Assembly (NCBI GenBank): GCA_028696365.1
Contig: JAQVHG010000090.1
Span: 1-8,381, forward strand
Direction of reading: 5' to 3'
Length of the DNA stretch: 8,381 nt
DNA from: Methanofollis sp.
GTDB taxonomy: Archaea > Halobacteriota > Methanomicrobia > Methanomicrobiales > Methanofollaceae
The notes below the pieces were generated by a model. The model made no database searches. It saw nothing but the letters and a program-made list of their open reading frames with translations, and was not told the origin of the DNA. This document shows positions 1-6,140 of the stretch, piece by piece (within the stretch, counting starts at the first letter, position 1; the number at the start of each line of letters is the position of its first letter). The position numbers and the translations under genes are program-made.

Positions 1-940
1 AGGCCCCAAAAGTCATCACTGGATGTTTGAAACTGATGTTTCTGATGATATTGTTCAGAACCTCGAAGCCGTGAGTGACCGGGTGTTTTTTGTGTTTGTT
101 TGGGACGTCGTAATTTACTGAGATGGGTACTTCATGGATCCTTGCTCCATTCTCTGAGAGGGTCGAGATCATGTCGGACTCCACGCTGTAGCCCTCAGAG
201 TCCAGGGTGAACCGTTGCATCGCACTCCGGCCCAAGACCCTGAACCCAGACTGGGAGTCAGTTGTCTTGGCGTGTGAGTCCATGTTCGTCATCGTCGTGA
301 GCACCCGCTGACCGATACGCCGGTAGAAGGGTATAGTGCTTTTCGTATCATCCAGAAAACGTGACCCGATAACCAGGTCGGCGTTCCCTTCTTTGACCGG
401 GGTCAGGAGCCGTGGAATCTCGTCAGGATCATGCTGTCCGTCCCCGTCGAGGAGGACGAGATACTCAAAACCACGGACCCGTGCATATTCAAGGGCTGTC
501 TTCACTGCAGCTCCTTTCCCAGCGTTCTTCTGATGGGTGATCACAACCGCACCGGCTTCCTGGGCGATAGCACGCGTATCGTCGGTCGAGCCGTCGTCGA
601 TCACTAAGACCTCGTCAACATATCGCCGCGCCTTGAGCACCACAGACCCGACGGAGAGTGCCTCGTTGTAACAGGGTATCGCCGCAATTGATCGGGAAAC
701 TGATTTATGCCTCGCCTCAGTGTTAAAGATCACAGACCCCTGCTGAGCGGTCCCTTCATTATAGCGATGTACAATCGCCTCTGATCTCACTCTGTCCCCC
801 CCAAAGAAAATTGGTATTCCAGGATATCTCACCAGTATAGTACGGGCTTCTGGAACAACCCTCCCGGAGTTATAGCATCTCTCCCCGGGCGTTCTCTGAT
901 TGAGACCTAAATGACAATCTGGTATATATTGTTTTCTCAT
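1..940 (-). CDS. Family 2 glycosyltransferase, dolichol-phosphate-mannose-synthase-like (3' end outside window)
   Basis: This GT-A-fold enzyme is expected to transfer a sugar from a nucleotide-sugar, probably to a polyprenyl phosphate or a surface glycan, at the cytoplasmic face of the membrane. The reverse strand reads open from 940 to base 1 without a stop, so the C-terminus is missing. The catalytic core begins near residue 78 (IAAIPCYNEA), followed by VLVIDDGSTDDT (nucleotide-binding DDGS at 115-118). Next come NAGKGAA, the metal-binding DxD-like DGDGQHD (165-171), a DLVIGSRF strand and the acceptor-site QSGFR (230-234), in the order seen in DPM1/DPG-synthase proteins. The first 77 residues are an extension I do not recognise. 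The ATG at 940 has no clear Shine-Dalgarno sequence. The frame stays open further upstream, and a GTG at 832 is an alternative start. Family assignment is firm; start, donor and acceptor are not. Confidence 0.87.
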   Translation of the reverse strand, partial: MRKQYIPDCHLGLNQRTPGERCYNSGRVVPEARTILVRYPGIPIFFGGDRVRSEAIVHRYNEGTAQQGSVIFNTEARHKSVSRSIAAIPCYNEALSVGSVVLKARRYVDEVLVIDDGSTDDTRAIAQEAGAVVITHQKNAGKGAAVKTALEYARVRGFEYLVLLDGDGQHDPDEIPRLLTPVKEGNADLVIGSRFLDDTKSTIPFYRRIGQRVLTTMTNMDSHAKTTDSQSGFRVLGRSAMQRFTLDSEGYSVESDMISTLSENGARIHEVPISVNYDVPNKHKKHPVTHGFEVLNNIIRNISFKHPVMTFGA

Positions 941-1147
941 CTCGATGAGTGAATGGGATGTTCCAATAACAAGGACCACCTGTAATAACCGGGTAGGGGT
1001 ATCTTTCTCTCCATTTTCCCATTTTACCAGTATGGAATGGAGCAAAATACCAAAATGAAAGCACCAAAAAAAGAGATCATCTGGTGGCGGCAACCCGGGT
1101 TCACTGCAGTCACACTCCCCCACCTGATGAGGGGAGGCATCGCCATG

Positions 1148-1159
1148 TTTTTTTATATC
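1148..1159 (+). promoter_or_regulatory. Likely TATA element of the tRNA-Thr gene
   Basis: The AT-rich stretch TTTTTTTATATC is centred about 32 bases ahead of the first tRNA base. That is the usual spacing of an archaeal TATA box to the start of a tRNA transcript. No other candidate lies between it and the tRNA. Confidence 0.5.
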
Positions 1160-1185
1160 ACAAAGGACAACATATGATGGACCTT

Positions 1186-1257
1186 GCCCCAGTGGCTTAG
1201 TGGCATAGCGGCTGACTTGTAATCAGCAGGTCGCGAGTTCAAGTCTCGCCTGGGGCT
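1186..1257 (+). tRNA. tRNA-Thr (anticodon UGU)
   Basis: The 72 bases fold into a complete cloverleaf. The acceptor stem GCCCCAG (1186-1192) pairs with CTGGGGC (1250-1256) and the D stem GCT pairs with AGC. The anticodon stem GCTGA/TCAGC holds the loop CTTGTAA, with anticodon TGT at 1218-1220. The T stem GCGAG/CTCGC holds the loop TTCAAGT. The discriminator base is T (1257), typical of archaeal tRNA-Thr, and CCA is not encoded, so it must be added after transcription. There is no intron. The decoded codon is ACA, with possible wobble. Confidence 0.97.
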
Positions 1258-1287
1258 TATCTACCTTTAGTTCAAGTCCTTGTGTTC

Positions 1288-1292
1288 TTTTT
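1288..1292 (+). terminator. Possible oligo-T terminator after the tRNA
   Basis: A TTCTTTTT run lies about 30 bases after the mature tRNA end. Archaeal RNA polymerase terminates at short T runs without a required hairpin, so this is a reasonable but weak candidate. Confidence 0.3.
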
Positions 1293-1416
1293 GAAGATGA
1301 GGTCATCCCAAAACTCTCCGGCCTTCCTCTCGGAGAAGATGGTGATGGATGATAGTTGAGAGATCCTCACCTCTTTGGTGCGCACTCATGCATCCATGTC
1401 TACCCAAACGCTCGCG

Positions 1417-1633
1417 CTGGGGGCTCCGCCCTCAGACCTCTCGGGATGGCGATTGGGGCGGGAAGGCAGAGAATAAAACCACGAAGAGAGGCTGAGATCC
1501 CCCCCCCCATTCTTCATCGGCGAGGGGTCCGGCGGGCGGCAAGCCCCCCGGTGGGGAGAAAGTTGAGAATTTCTGGAAGGAAGCACTTCGGTTCGAGGGG
1601 ATGTTCACCCCTGGAGGGTTTTGGGATATGCTC
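1417..1633 (+). repeat. Dispersed GC-hairpin repeat, copy A
   Basis: This stretch fills most of the gene-free interval 1258-1827. It opens with a hairpin at 1417-1435 (CTGGGGG, loop CTCCG, CCCTCAG). A GGCGATTGG..GGGAAGGCAGA block follows, then a second GC-rich hairpin with CGGGCGGCAAGCCCCCCG near 1533-1550. The tail at 1551-1633 contains GTTGAGAATTTC, GGAAGGAAGCACTTC and GATATGCTC. The first part lines up with 3048-3180 (copy B) and the tail with 4534-4619 (copy D). Neither terminal inverted repeat is visible, so this looks like an old, end-eroded copy. It contains a run of ten C (1499-1508). No convincing reading frame lies in 1258-1827; the short open frames here are accidental. Confidence 0.6.
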
Positions 1634-1827
1634 GATCAAATCTTGTGTGGCGCTCTTGTTATTCTGAGAACTCACGACGCGATCTCTCCTGGTGATTGTC
1701 ACACTCATGATAAAGGAGGAAGAACACTGCAGCGCGGTGGCGACCCCCCACTCTGGATCTCGGTCCGCCACCGTGAAAGTTAAATCGGATCGTTGCCCAA
1801 TATTTTCGCTCAGACTGGAGAAATATT

Positions 1828-2136
1828 ATGCCAGACATGGGCAGACCACACTGCGTCAAAAGACCGCCGGCAAAGATCCTCGTCAAAGACGCCTCAGCAG
1901 AAGAGGCAAACGAGTATATCAAGAAGCACGCTAAGGAGCACTACGAGATCCCGCCAGATTATGAGATCCGCAATATCTGTATCCTTGGAGAATCTCCAAT
2001 GCTCGTCGGCATCAAAGAGAAGAAGAGAAAGATCCTCTTTACCTTCACCAGGCCTTGCTTTGGGACCGACGTCCTGGAGATGGACACCACCCCTGAAGAG
2101 ATCGCGACGATCAGGGCAGACCTCAGGAAGGAATGA
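1828..2136 (+). CDS. Conserved-looking small protein of unknown function (102 aa)
   Basis: I do not recognise a family. The start is supported by GGAG at 1817-1820, seven bases before the ATG. The product is a small soluble, charged protein: a basic N-terminus (residues 1-20, rich in Pro, Lys and Arg), a predicted helix (DASAEEANEYIKKHAKEHY, about 21-39), then alternating strands (IRNICILG, MLVGIKE, KILFTFTRP). It ends in an acidic helix (TTPEEIATIRADL). Cysteines sit at about 9, 51 and 77. There is no signal peptide or membrane segment. Third-position base use is strongly coding-like, unlike the flanking repeats. An AT-rich stretch (GTTAAATC, near 1779) could be its TATA box. It stands alone between two repeat-filled regions, so context gives no hint of its role. 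An overlapping frame from 1793 has a less coding-like composition and was not chosen. Confidence 0.8.
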   Translation: MPDMGRPHCVKRPPAKILVKDASAEEANEYIKKHAKEHYEIPPDYEIRNICILGESPMLVGIKEKKRKILFTFTRPCFGTDVLEMDTTPEEIATIRADLRKE

Positions 2137-2199
2137 CCACCCTACTCTAAAGAGAGATTGCAGGTAGTGGCCGCGCAAAGATTGAAAAAATCCAGTTAA

Positions 2200-2406
2200 G
2201 ACCTACGGGTATTCTCATGCTCGCATATCGGCTCGCACCTTGCAGGAGAGAATGAGGAAGATGGTAATCTTCTCCTCAGGATCATCAAGGATGTCTTCCC
2301 GCCCCCATCCCATGGGTCTAGGAAAACAAGTGAGGGCGACCTCAAGAAGATCTCTGATCTTCGACGAGCCCCCGGCGCGTATGGTGTAACTCTCCACCAT
2401 CATTAG
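2200..2406 (+). other. Gene-free stretch 2137-2464 with a coding-like frame that lacks a start (possible gene relic)
   Basis: Between the small protein gene and the first mobile element there is no intact gene. One plus-strand frame is open from about 2200 to the TAG at 2404-2406. It has coding-like codon use over about 60 codons (reads SHIGSHLAGENEEDGN, later DLKKISDLRRAPGAY) but no ATG, GTG or TTG start in a sensible place. It may be a gene remnant or chance. Part of it (near 2270-2300) is loosely similar to 2757-2800. Confidence 0.2.
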
Positions 2407-2464
2407 TCGTATCTTCTGCAATGGTGGGGTCAGGGAGTTTTGGGATGACTTCATCCTGAATTCT

Positions 2465-2696
2465 GGTCCTGTAGAAACCCTCTGGGTCTCTCTCTTGCGG
2501 GGTGCGTGCCACCCCAAACCCCCCGCGCGAGCGATAGGCCGTGGACGGCAATCCCTCTTCAGTGAGTTTGAATATGCCTTCCCGGCTCAATCAATTTTCA
2601 TCCCAGGGGTCCGGGGCCGCGCCCCCGGTGAGATTCATGAGAGAAGGCGGTTGAGTCACGTGTGCACCTATAATGGGTGAGGATTTCTACAGAGCC
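2465..2696 (+). mobile_element. MITE-like non-autonomous element, copy C
   Basis: The 232-bp unit is bounded by inverted repeats GGTCCTGTAGAAACC (2465-2479) and GATTTCTACAGAGCC (2682-2696), matching at 12 of 15 positions. It is flanked by the near-identical octamers TGAATTCT (2457-2464) and TGTATTCT (2697-2704), 7 of 8 bases, as expected for a target-site duplication. Inside are two GC hairpins: 2499-2515 (GGGGTG, loop CGTGC, CACCCC) and 2611-2628 (CCGGGG..CCCCGG). Between them lies a GAGCGATAGG..GGACGGCA block shared with copy B. No transposase frame fits inside. Ends starting GGCTCTGT with 8-bp duplications resemble the IS6 family; that link is an inference from memory. Confidence 0.65.
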
Positions 2697-2933
2697 TGTA
2701 TTCTTGACTTTCTCCAATCGTCCCCCAACCACTGTGTGATGAGAAAACCAAGGATATTGATCCTCATCAAGATCTTCTCTGCCCTCCTCCCTTCTCATTT
2801 TTACCCTCGTGGTCTGGAGGGTGTGAGTGATAACAAGTTGAGAAGATCTGATCATAAGAATTCCTGGCATGATACATAGAAGAAGGCGGTCGCCGCGTAC
2901 TCCCTCAAGGAAGAGCCAACGGATTCTACAGAG
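2697..2933 (+). repeat. Decayed element end between copies C and B
   Basis: This gene-free stretch ends in GATTCTACAGAG (2922-2933), the same terminal sequence as the right ends of the intact elements. It also contains AGAAGGCGGT (2881-2890), which occurs at the matching place in copy C (2642-2651). No left terminus or internal hairpin pair is evident, so it is best read as the eroded right part of another copy. Bases 2934-2981, up to the next element, hold only A/T-rich sequence. Confidence 0.4.
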
Positions 2934-2981
2934 TTATCTCTCTTGACTCCTTCAGGTCGACAGAAAAAAAAATCAAAAATT

Positions 2982-3212
2982 GGCTCTGTAGAAATCTTTA
3001 CCTCTTGTGTAGAGGAGACGAGTATCACCCGCCTTCCTCCCCTTTGGCCGGGGGCTCTGCCCCCGGACCCCCGGGAGCACGATAGGACTGGAAGGCAGAA
3101 TCGATGATCATAAAGAGAGTGCTGCCGTCCACGACCTATCATGATGCGGGGGGTCTGGGGGGCGGCCAAGCCCCCCGCCAGAGAGATTCATCAAAAGGAT
3201 TTTTACAGAGCC
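2982..3212 (+). mobile_element. MITE-like non-autonomous element, copy B (best preserved)
   Basis: The 231-bp unit has terminal inverted repeats GGCTCTGTAGAAATC (2982-2996) and GATTTTTACAGAGCC (3198-3212), matching at 14 of 15 positions. The flanking octamers CAAAAATT (2974-2981) and CAAAAAAT (3213-3220) agree at 7 of 8 bases, although their low complexity weakens this copy's duplication. The first hairpin is perfect: CCGGGGG, loop CTCTG, CCCCCGG (3048-3066). The second is GGGGGGC, loop GGCCAA, GCCCCCC (3157-3176). The intervening block (GGGAGCACGATAGG, GGAAGGCAGA) matches copies A and C. Its left end is identical to the inverted right end of copy C. It carries no gene and would need a transposase supplied in trans. 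Confidence 0.7.
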
Positions 3213-3371
3213 CAAAAAATTTCTTGAACTCACCATCGCTCGTTCTCGCCATGACAAGGAGATGTTTTGGGAATTCTTCCACATTCCAAAGCGTTGTTTG
3301 GGACAAGATTTTCTCTCACCCCCTCGCTGATGAGAGTACTTGAAGACCTCAGAGGCGCAACGCAATGGGAG

Positions 3372-3878
3372 ATGACTCAGATAAAATATCTGGCAGGCCT
3401 TGTCGTCGTTGCGGCCCTGGTCCTCAGCGCGGGATGCGTCGGCGCTGAGACAACGCCGACGGCCGGCGACAATGTATCTGTCAAGTACATCGGGACGTTT
3501 GAGAACGGCACAGTCTTTGATAGCAATGTCGGGAAAGAGGCGTTTACCTTCACCATCGGGGAAAAGCAGGTGATCCCTGGATTTGAGAAGGCAGTCCTTG
3601 GGCTCTCAGAAGACGAGTCGGTGACCGTAAAAGTCCCTATGGAGGAGGCGTACGGTGAGTATAACCCGGCGCTTGTCTCCACGATCAACCGCTCTGACTT
3701 CCCTGATGAACTGGCAGTCGTTGGGACGTCTTTCATGATCTCTGGAAAAAATGCGATCGTCAGAGTGACTGCGGTGAATGAGACAACTGTCACCCTGGAC
3801 AGGAACCACTTCCTTGCAGGTGAGAACCTCACCTTCACCATCACCCTCCTCTCGGTCCAGAAGCATGGAGACGCCTGA
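3372..3878 (+). CDS. FKBP-type (SlyD-like) peptidyl-prolyl cis-trans isomerase, lipoprotein
   Basis: It catalyses cis-trans isomerisation of X-Pro bonds and probably assists folding of secreted proteins on the outer side of the membrane. The ATG at 3372 gives a 168-residue protein with a compact signal: a Lys-containing N-region, a hydrophobic LAGLVVVAALVL core and a lipobox ending LSAGC at Cys21. The mature protein has the FKBP core (GDNVSVKYIGTFENGTVFDS; later FTIGEKQVIPGFEKAVLGL). An insert-in-flap chaperone domain begins after AYGEYNP and ends with NHFLAGENLTFTITL, the signature of SlyD-type archaeal FKBPs. In-frame ATGs at 3267 and 3330 would put extra charged sequence before the signal and are less likely. 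No proper Shine-Dalgarno spacing is seen. Its 3' end overlaps the next gene by 14 bases, implying co-transcription and coupled translation. Confidence 0.92.
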   Translation: MTQIKYLAGLVVVAALVLSAGCVGAETTPTAGDNVSVKYIGTFENGTVFDSNVGKEAFTFTIGEKQVIPGFEKAVLGLSEDESVTVKVPMEEAYGEYNPALVSTINRSDFPDELAVVGTSFMISGKNAIVRVTAVNETTVTLDRNHFLAGENLTFTITLLSVQKHGDA

Positions 3879-4479
3879 GAGCAAGGAAGCCTGGGAGCAC
3901 GACTACCGGCACCGGGGTGCGCTCTGGGGCGGGGCGGTCCACAACCTCCCGCCTCAGGCCCCAGGCGCCAGGGTGCTTGAACTTGGTTGCGGGAACGGTA
4001 AGACCCTTTCAGGGCTGACTGGGCAGGGCGCGGCGGTCGTCGGCCTCGACCTTGCCTGCAGCGCGGTCGCCCTTGCTGCCAAGACGACGTCTGCACACCT
4101 TGTCGTCGGCGACGTCTGTCATCTCCCCTTCCAGACCAGGTCCTTTGACACCGTCTGCGCTTTTCATCTCCTCGGGCATCTCAGGGAAGCCGACCGGCAT
4201 ACAGCCACCGCAGAATGCATGCAGGTGCTGAAAGAGGGCGGTCGCCTCTATTTCAGGGAATTTTCAATCATGGATATGCGAGCAGGAAAAGGAGAAGAGA
4301 TCGAGCCCTGGACCTTCAAGCGGGGAGAAGGGATCCTCACCCATTACTTCACTGAAGAGGAAGTTACAGGTCTCTTTCCCTCCTTTGTTCCCCTTTCGGT
4401 GACGACCAGGAGATGGACGCTCAGGGTGCGAGGGGTGAACCACCCACGTGCGGAGATCGCGGCGGTCTTCGAGAAATAG
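3865..4479 (+). CDS. Class I SAM-dependent methyltransferase
   Basis: The 204-residue protein has the Rossmann-like methyltransferase signatures in order. Motif I is VLELGCGNGKT (37-47). The acidic residue ending strand 2 is in VVGLDL (D62). The adenine-contacting motif is GDVCHLPF (D83), then SFDTVCAFHLLGHL (93-106) and LKEGGRLYF. This places it with the Methyltransf_11/25-type small-molecule or protein methyltransferases. The acceptor cannot be read from the sequence. The start METPES.. at 3865 lies inside the end of the PPIase gene (14-base overlap, different frame) without its own Shine-Dalgarno sequence, so translation is probably coupled. The same frame is open upstream to 3778 but that part is antisense-like shadow of the PPIase coding sequence. 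No signal or membrane segment is present, so it is cytoplasmic, unlike its partner. The stop is followed directly by repeat DNA. Confidence 0.9.
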   Translation: METPESKEAWEHDYRHRGALWGGAVHNLPPQAPGARVLELGCGNGKTLSGLTGQGAAVVGLDLACSAVALAAKTTSAHLVVGDVCHLPFQTRSFDTVCAFHLLGHLREADRHTATAECMQVLKEGGRLYFREFSIMDMRAGKGEEIEPWTFKRGEGILTHYFTEEEVTGLFPSFVPLSVTTRRWTLRVRGVNHPRAEIAAVFEK

Positions 4480-4513
4480 GGTTGTGTTGAACCCCTCTGG
4501 ACGACTATCTCTG

Positions 4514-4663
4514 CGGGGGGCGGCCAAGCCCCCAGGTCGAGGAAAGCGTTGAGAATTTCAGGAAGGAAGCACTTCAGTTTGAGGAGAACTTCAACCCTAG
4601 AGAGTGTTGAGATATGCTCCCCGTATGCTTGAACCCCGAGTTCATGCTCGATTCTACAGAGCC
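4514..4663 (+). repeat. Dispersed GC-hairpin repeat, copy D
   Basis: The copy starts with the hairpin GGGGGC, loop GGCCAA, GCCCCC (4516-4533), the same loop as in copy B. The tail at 4534-4619 closely matches 1551-1633 of copy A (shared TTGAGAATTTC, GGAAGGAAGCACTTC, GATATGCTC). It ends with a good right terminus GATTCTACAGAGCC (4650-4663). A weak left terminus (GGTTGTGTTGAA, 4480-4491) lies just after the methyltransferase stop, which would make the element about 184 bp, but no clear duplication flanks it. It probably contributes the 3' untranslated region of the upstream gene pair. Confidence 0.5.
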
Positions 4664-4730
4664 GAAAAGACGAACGTCTCCGCTGTCAGAGAGACGCAAC
4701 CGGAGAGAACTTGAGAACACTGTATATCAG

Positions 4731-5025
4731 AGGCTCCCGGTGCAGTGGTGTGGGAAGGCATAATCGATCAGAATGGTTGCCCTCATCACAGAATCTTTCC
4801 TGTCGTCTCACACCGGGGGTGCACCCCGGTCGAAAATCAGAGATTCTCTTGAACTCGTTGACGCTCGTTCCCCACGACGAGGATAGGGGGAGCGGCCATC
4901 CGACGATCTTCCCGCGTGGTGTCCTGCTCAGAAGGAGAAACGTAGATCAGTGCATGACCCAAGACCCACGAACATTTTCATCCTGTATACTTGAGCCAGG
5001 GGATCATGCCTGATTCTACACAGCC
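4731..5025 (+). repeat. Dispersed GC-hairpin repeat, copy E and following terminus
   Basis: GGGAAGGCATAATCGATCA (near 4750-4768) matches the middle block of copy B. A strong hairpin ACCGGGG, loop GTGCA, CCCCGGT lies at 4812-4830. The sequence after it (CTTGAACTCG..GACGCTCGTTC) matches the right flank of copy B near 3223-3245. A terminus-like GATTCTACACAGCC occurs at 5012-5025 within a 40-base segment (4986-5025) that repeats 4624-4663 at 31 of 40 positions. I see no gene in 4480-5042; the 100-codon frame at 4711 crosses the hairpin repeat and is not protein-like. Confidence 0.45.
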
Positions 5026-5042
5026 AGAAACAGTAAGGTCCC

Positions 5043-6116
5043 TCACACTGCCGCCACGCCGCTCCCGTACCTCATCTCCACATGCCGCCTTGCCTTACGG
5101 TACAACAGCCTCTGGTAGGTGTTGAAGGTATAGAAAGACCTGAGGTACGGCAGCGGATCCTTCACTCCCTTCAGTCGCTGGTAGATCCCGGCATAATTCT
5201 CCAGACCATACCGGTCCCAGAGATAACGGTTGACTACCCCCGCCTTCAGCATATCGCCAAAGGTCTTCTCTGCGGCATGACCGTAGTCAAAGTCTTTGAT
5301 AATACTCTGCGCGGCGAGGTGTCCTGACCTGAGAGCGTACAGGATCCCAAACCCCCAGAAGGGATCCTGGAGCCCGGCTGCTTCCCCGGCATATAGCCGG
5401 CCATTGCCCCGGTAATGCGGTGGTAGGGCAAATCTTCCCACCCCGCCGCAGGGATGCGGATCCTGGACGTCAAGATCGACAAGTTTGGAGAAAGTCTGCT
5501 CCGCCTCGGCCAGACAGGCCCCGGCCTCATCAAAGTGCCTGGTCAGCATCGTGCAGAGACAGCCGCGACCGTTCATCACTAGGAGGTAGGCATACCCGTT
5601 CCTGGAAGCGGCGATGTTGACAAGCCCATATGCAAGGTCGTCCATCGAGGTTGAGAAGGTGTACCCCCTCGCGATTGCATGCACACCTCGTTTTTCAGGC
5701 CCGGTCGCGATGATGTCGGCCCCGTCCTCCGGGAGGGTCGTGTTGAACTTTATCTCAGCCCCGGCCTCCATGGCCTGTTCCTTGAGGGCATGGTCAAGAC
5801 AGCCAGGTCCGTCTCCCCGCCTGACCAGATAGAAGGCCGGCTTCTGGCAGGTAAAAGAGAGTATTTCCTGGCCGTTAGAGACTGAAAGACAGGGATAAGG
5901 GCGGTGCTCAAACTCGGGCTTGATCCCGATCTCGCCGAGACGTTCGATGACGTCGGTGGAATCTGACCAATTTTCAAGCCCCTGGAGGTCGCCCTTGAAA
6001 CGTGTCCCGGTGGCTTTCTTCTTCTCATATACTTCCACATTATATCCTGCCTTCGAGAGGGTGATGGCCGCAGCAAGCCCGGCCGGGCCAGCACCCAGAA
6101 TCCGGATCATATCCAT
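5043..6116 (-). CDS. FAD-dependent oxidoreductase of the geranylgeranyl reductase family
   Basis: This 357-residue flavoprotein belongs to the PHBH-fold group that includes archaeal (di)geranylgeranyl reductases, which saturate isoprenoid chain double bonds of membrane lipids and quinones. The N-terminus MIRILGAGPAGLAAAITL carries the FAD dinucleotide-binding motif GxGxxG (8-13), with the ribose-binding acid E31 in VEVYEKK. Further motifs are R39 in TGTRFKGD, YLVRRG (96-101), ADIIATGP (133-140) and the second FAD motif YAGEAAGLQDPFWGFGI (242-258). Many relatives have GD rather than the GE seen here. Substrate is unknown: it is shorter than typical lipid-saturating reductases (about 390-450 residues, from memory), and a hydroxylase or other prenyl-lipid oxidoreductase is possible. 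The ATG at 6116 fits a TATA-like element 30 bases upstream; Met3 (6110) is the alternative start. It is divergent from the PHP gene, 130 bases apart. Confidence 0.85.
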   Translation of the reverse strand: MDMIRILGAGPAGLAAAITLSKAGYNVEVYEKKKATGTRFKGDLQGLENWSDSTDVIERLGEIGIKPEFEHRPYPCLSVSNGQEILSFTCQKPAFYLVRRGDGPGCLDHALKEQAMEAGAEIKFNTTLPEDGADIIATGPEKRGVHAIARGYTFSTSMDDLAYGLVNIAASRNGYAYLLVMNGRGCLCTMLTRHFDEAGACLAEAEQTFSKLVDLDVQDPHPCGGVGRFALPPHYRGNGRLYAGEAAGLQDPFWGFGILYALRSGHLAAQSIIKDFDYGHAAEKTFGDMLKAGVVNRYLWDRYGLENYAGIYQRLKGVKDPLPYLRSFYTFNTYQRLLYRKARRHVEMRYGSGVAAV

Positions 6117-6140
6117 ACGGGGTGTTCCTGCCGTTCATGA

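Noticed and set aside
870..1067. A 65-codon minus-strand frame overlapping the start of the glycosyltransferase
   Set aside because: It is in a different frame from the GT2 core, ends early and has no protein-like conservation or ribosome-binding site.
1115..1136. CTCCCC/GGGGAG stem with a 10-base loop upstream of the tRNA, considered as a terminator
   Set aside because: It is not directly followed by a T run on either strand (the T7 on the plus strand is 11 bases away) and no gene reads into it from the left; kept only as a note.
1356..1934. Several overlapping open frames on both strands between the tRNA and the 102-residue gene
   Set aside because: They run through GC hairpins shared with other repeat copies, lack ribosome-binding sites and read as low-complexity Arg/Pro/Gly protein.
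2215..3169. Short minus- and plus-strand frames inside and between the MITE copies, considered as a transposase relic
   Set aside because: No DDE, HUH or serine/tyrosine recombinase motif is visible, and the frames are interrupted and differ between copies.
3377..4096. A 239-codon open frame on the minus strand
   Set aside because: It is antisense to the PPIase and methyltransferase genes, both of which have clear family motifs. Its product is low-complexity (Arg, Pro, Ser) and typical of a GC-rich shadow frame.
1417..5025. Repeats considered as a CRISPR array
   Set aside because: The copies are hundreds of bases apart, unequal in spacing and contain internal hairpins; there are no regular short repeats with unique spacers and no cas genes.
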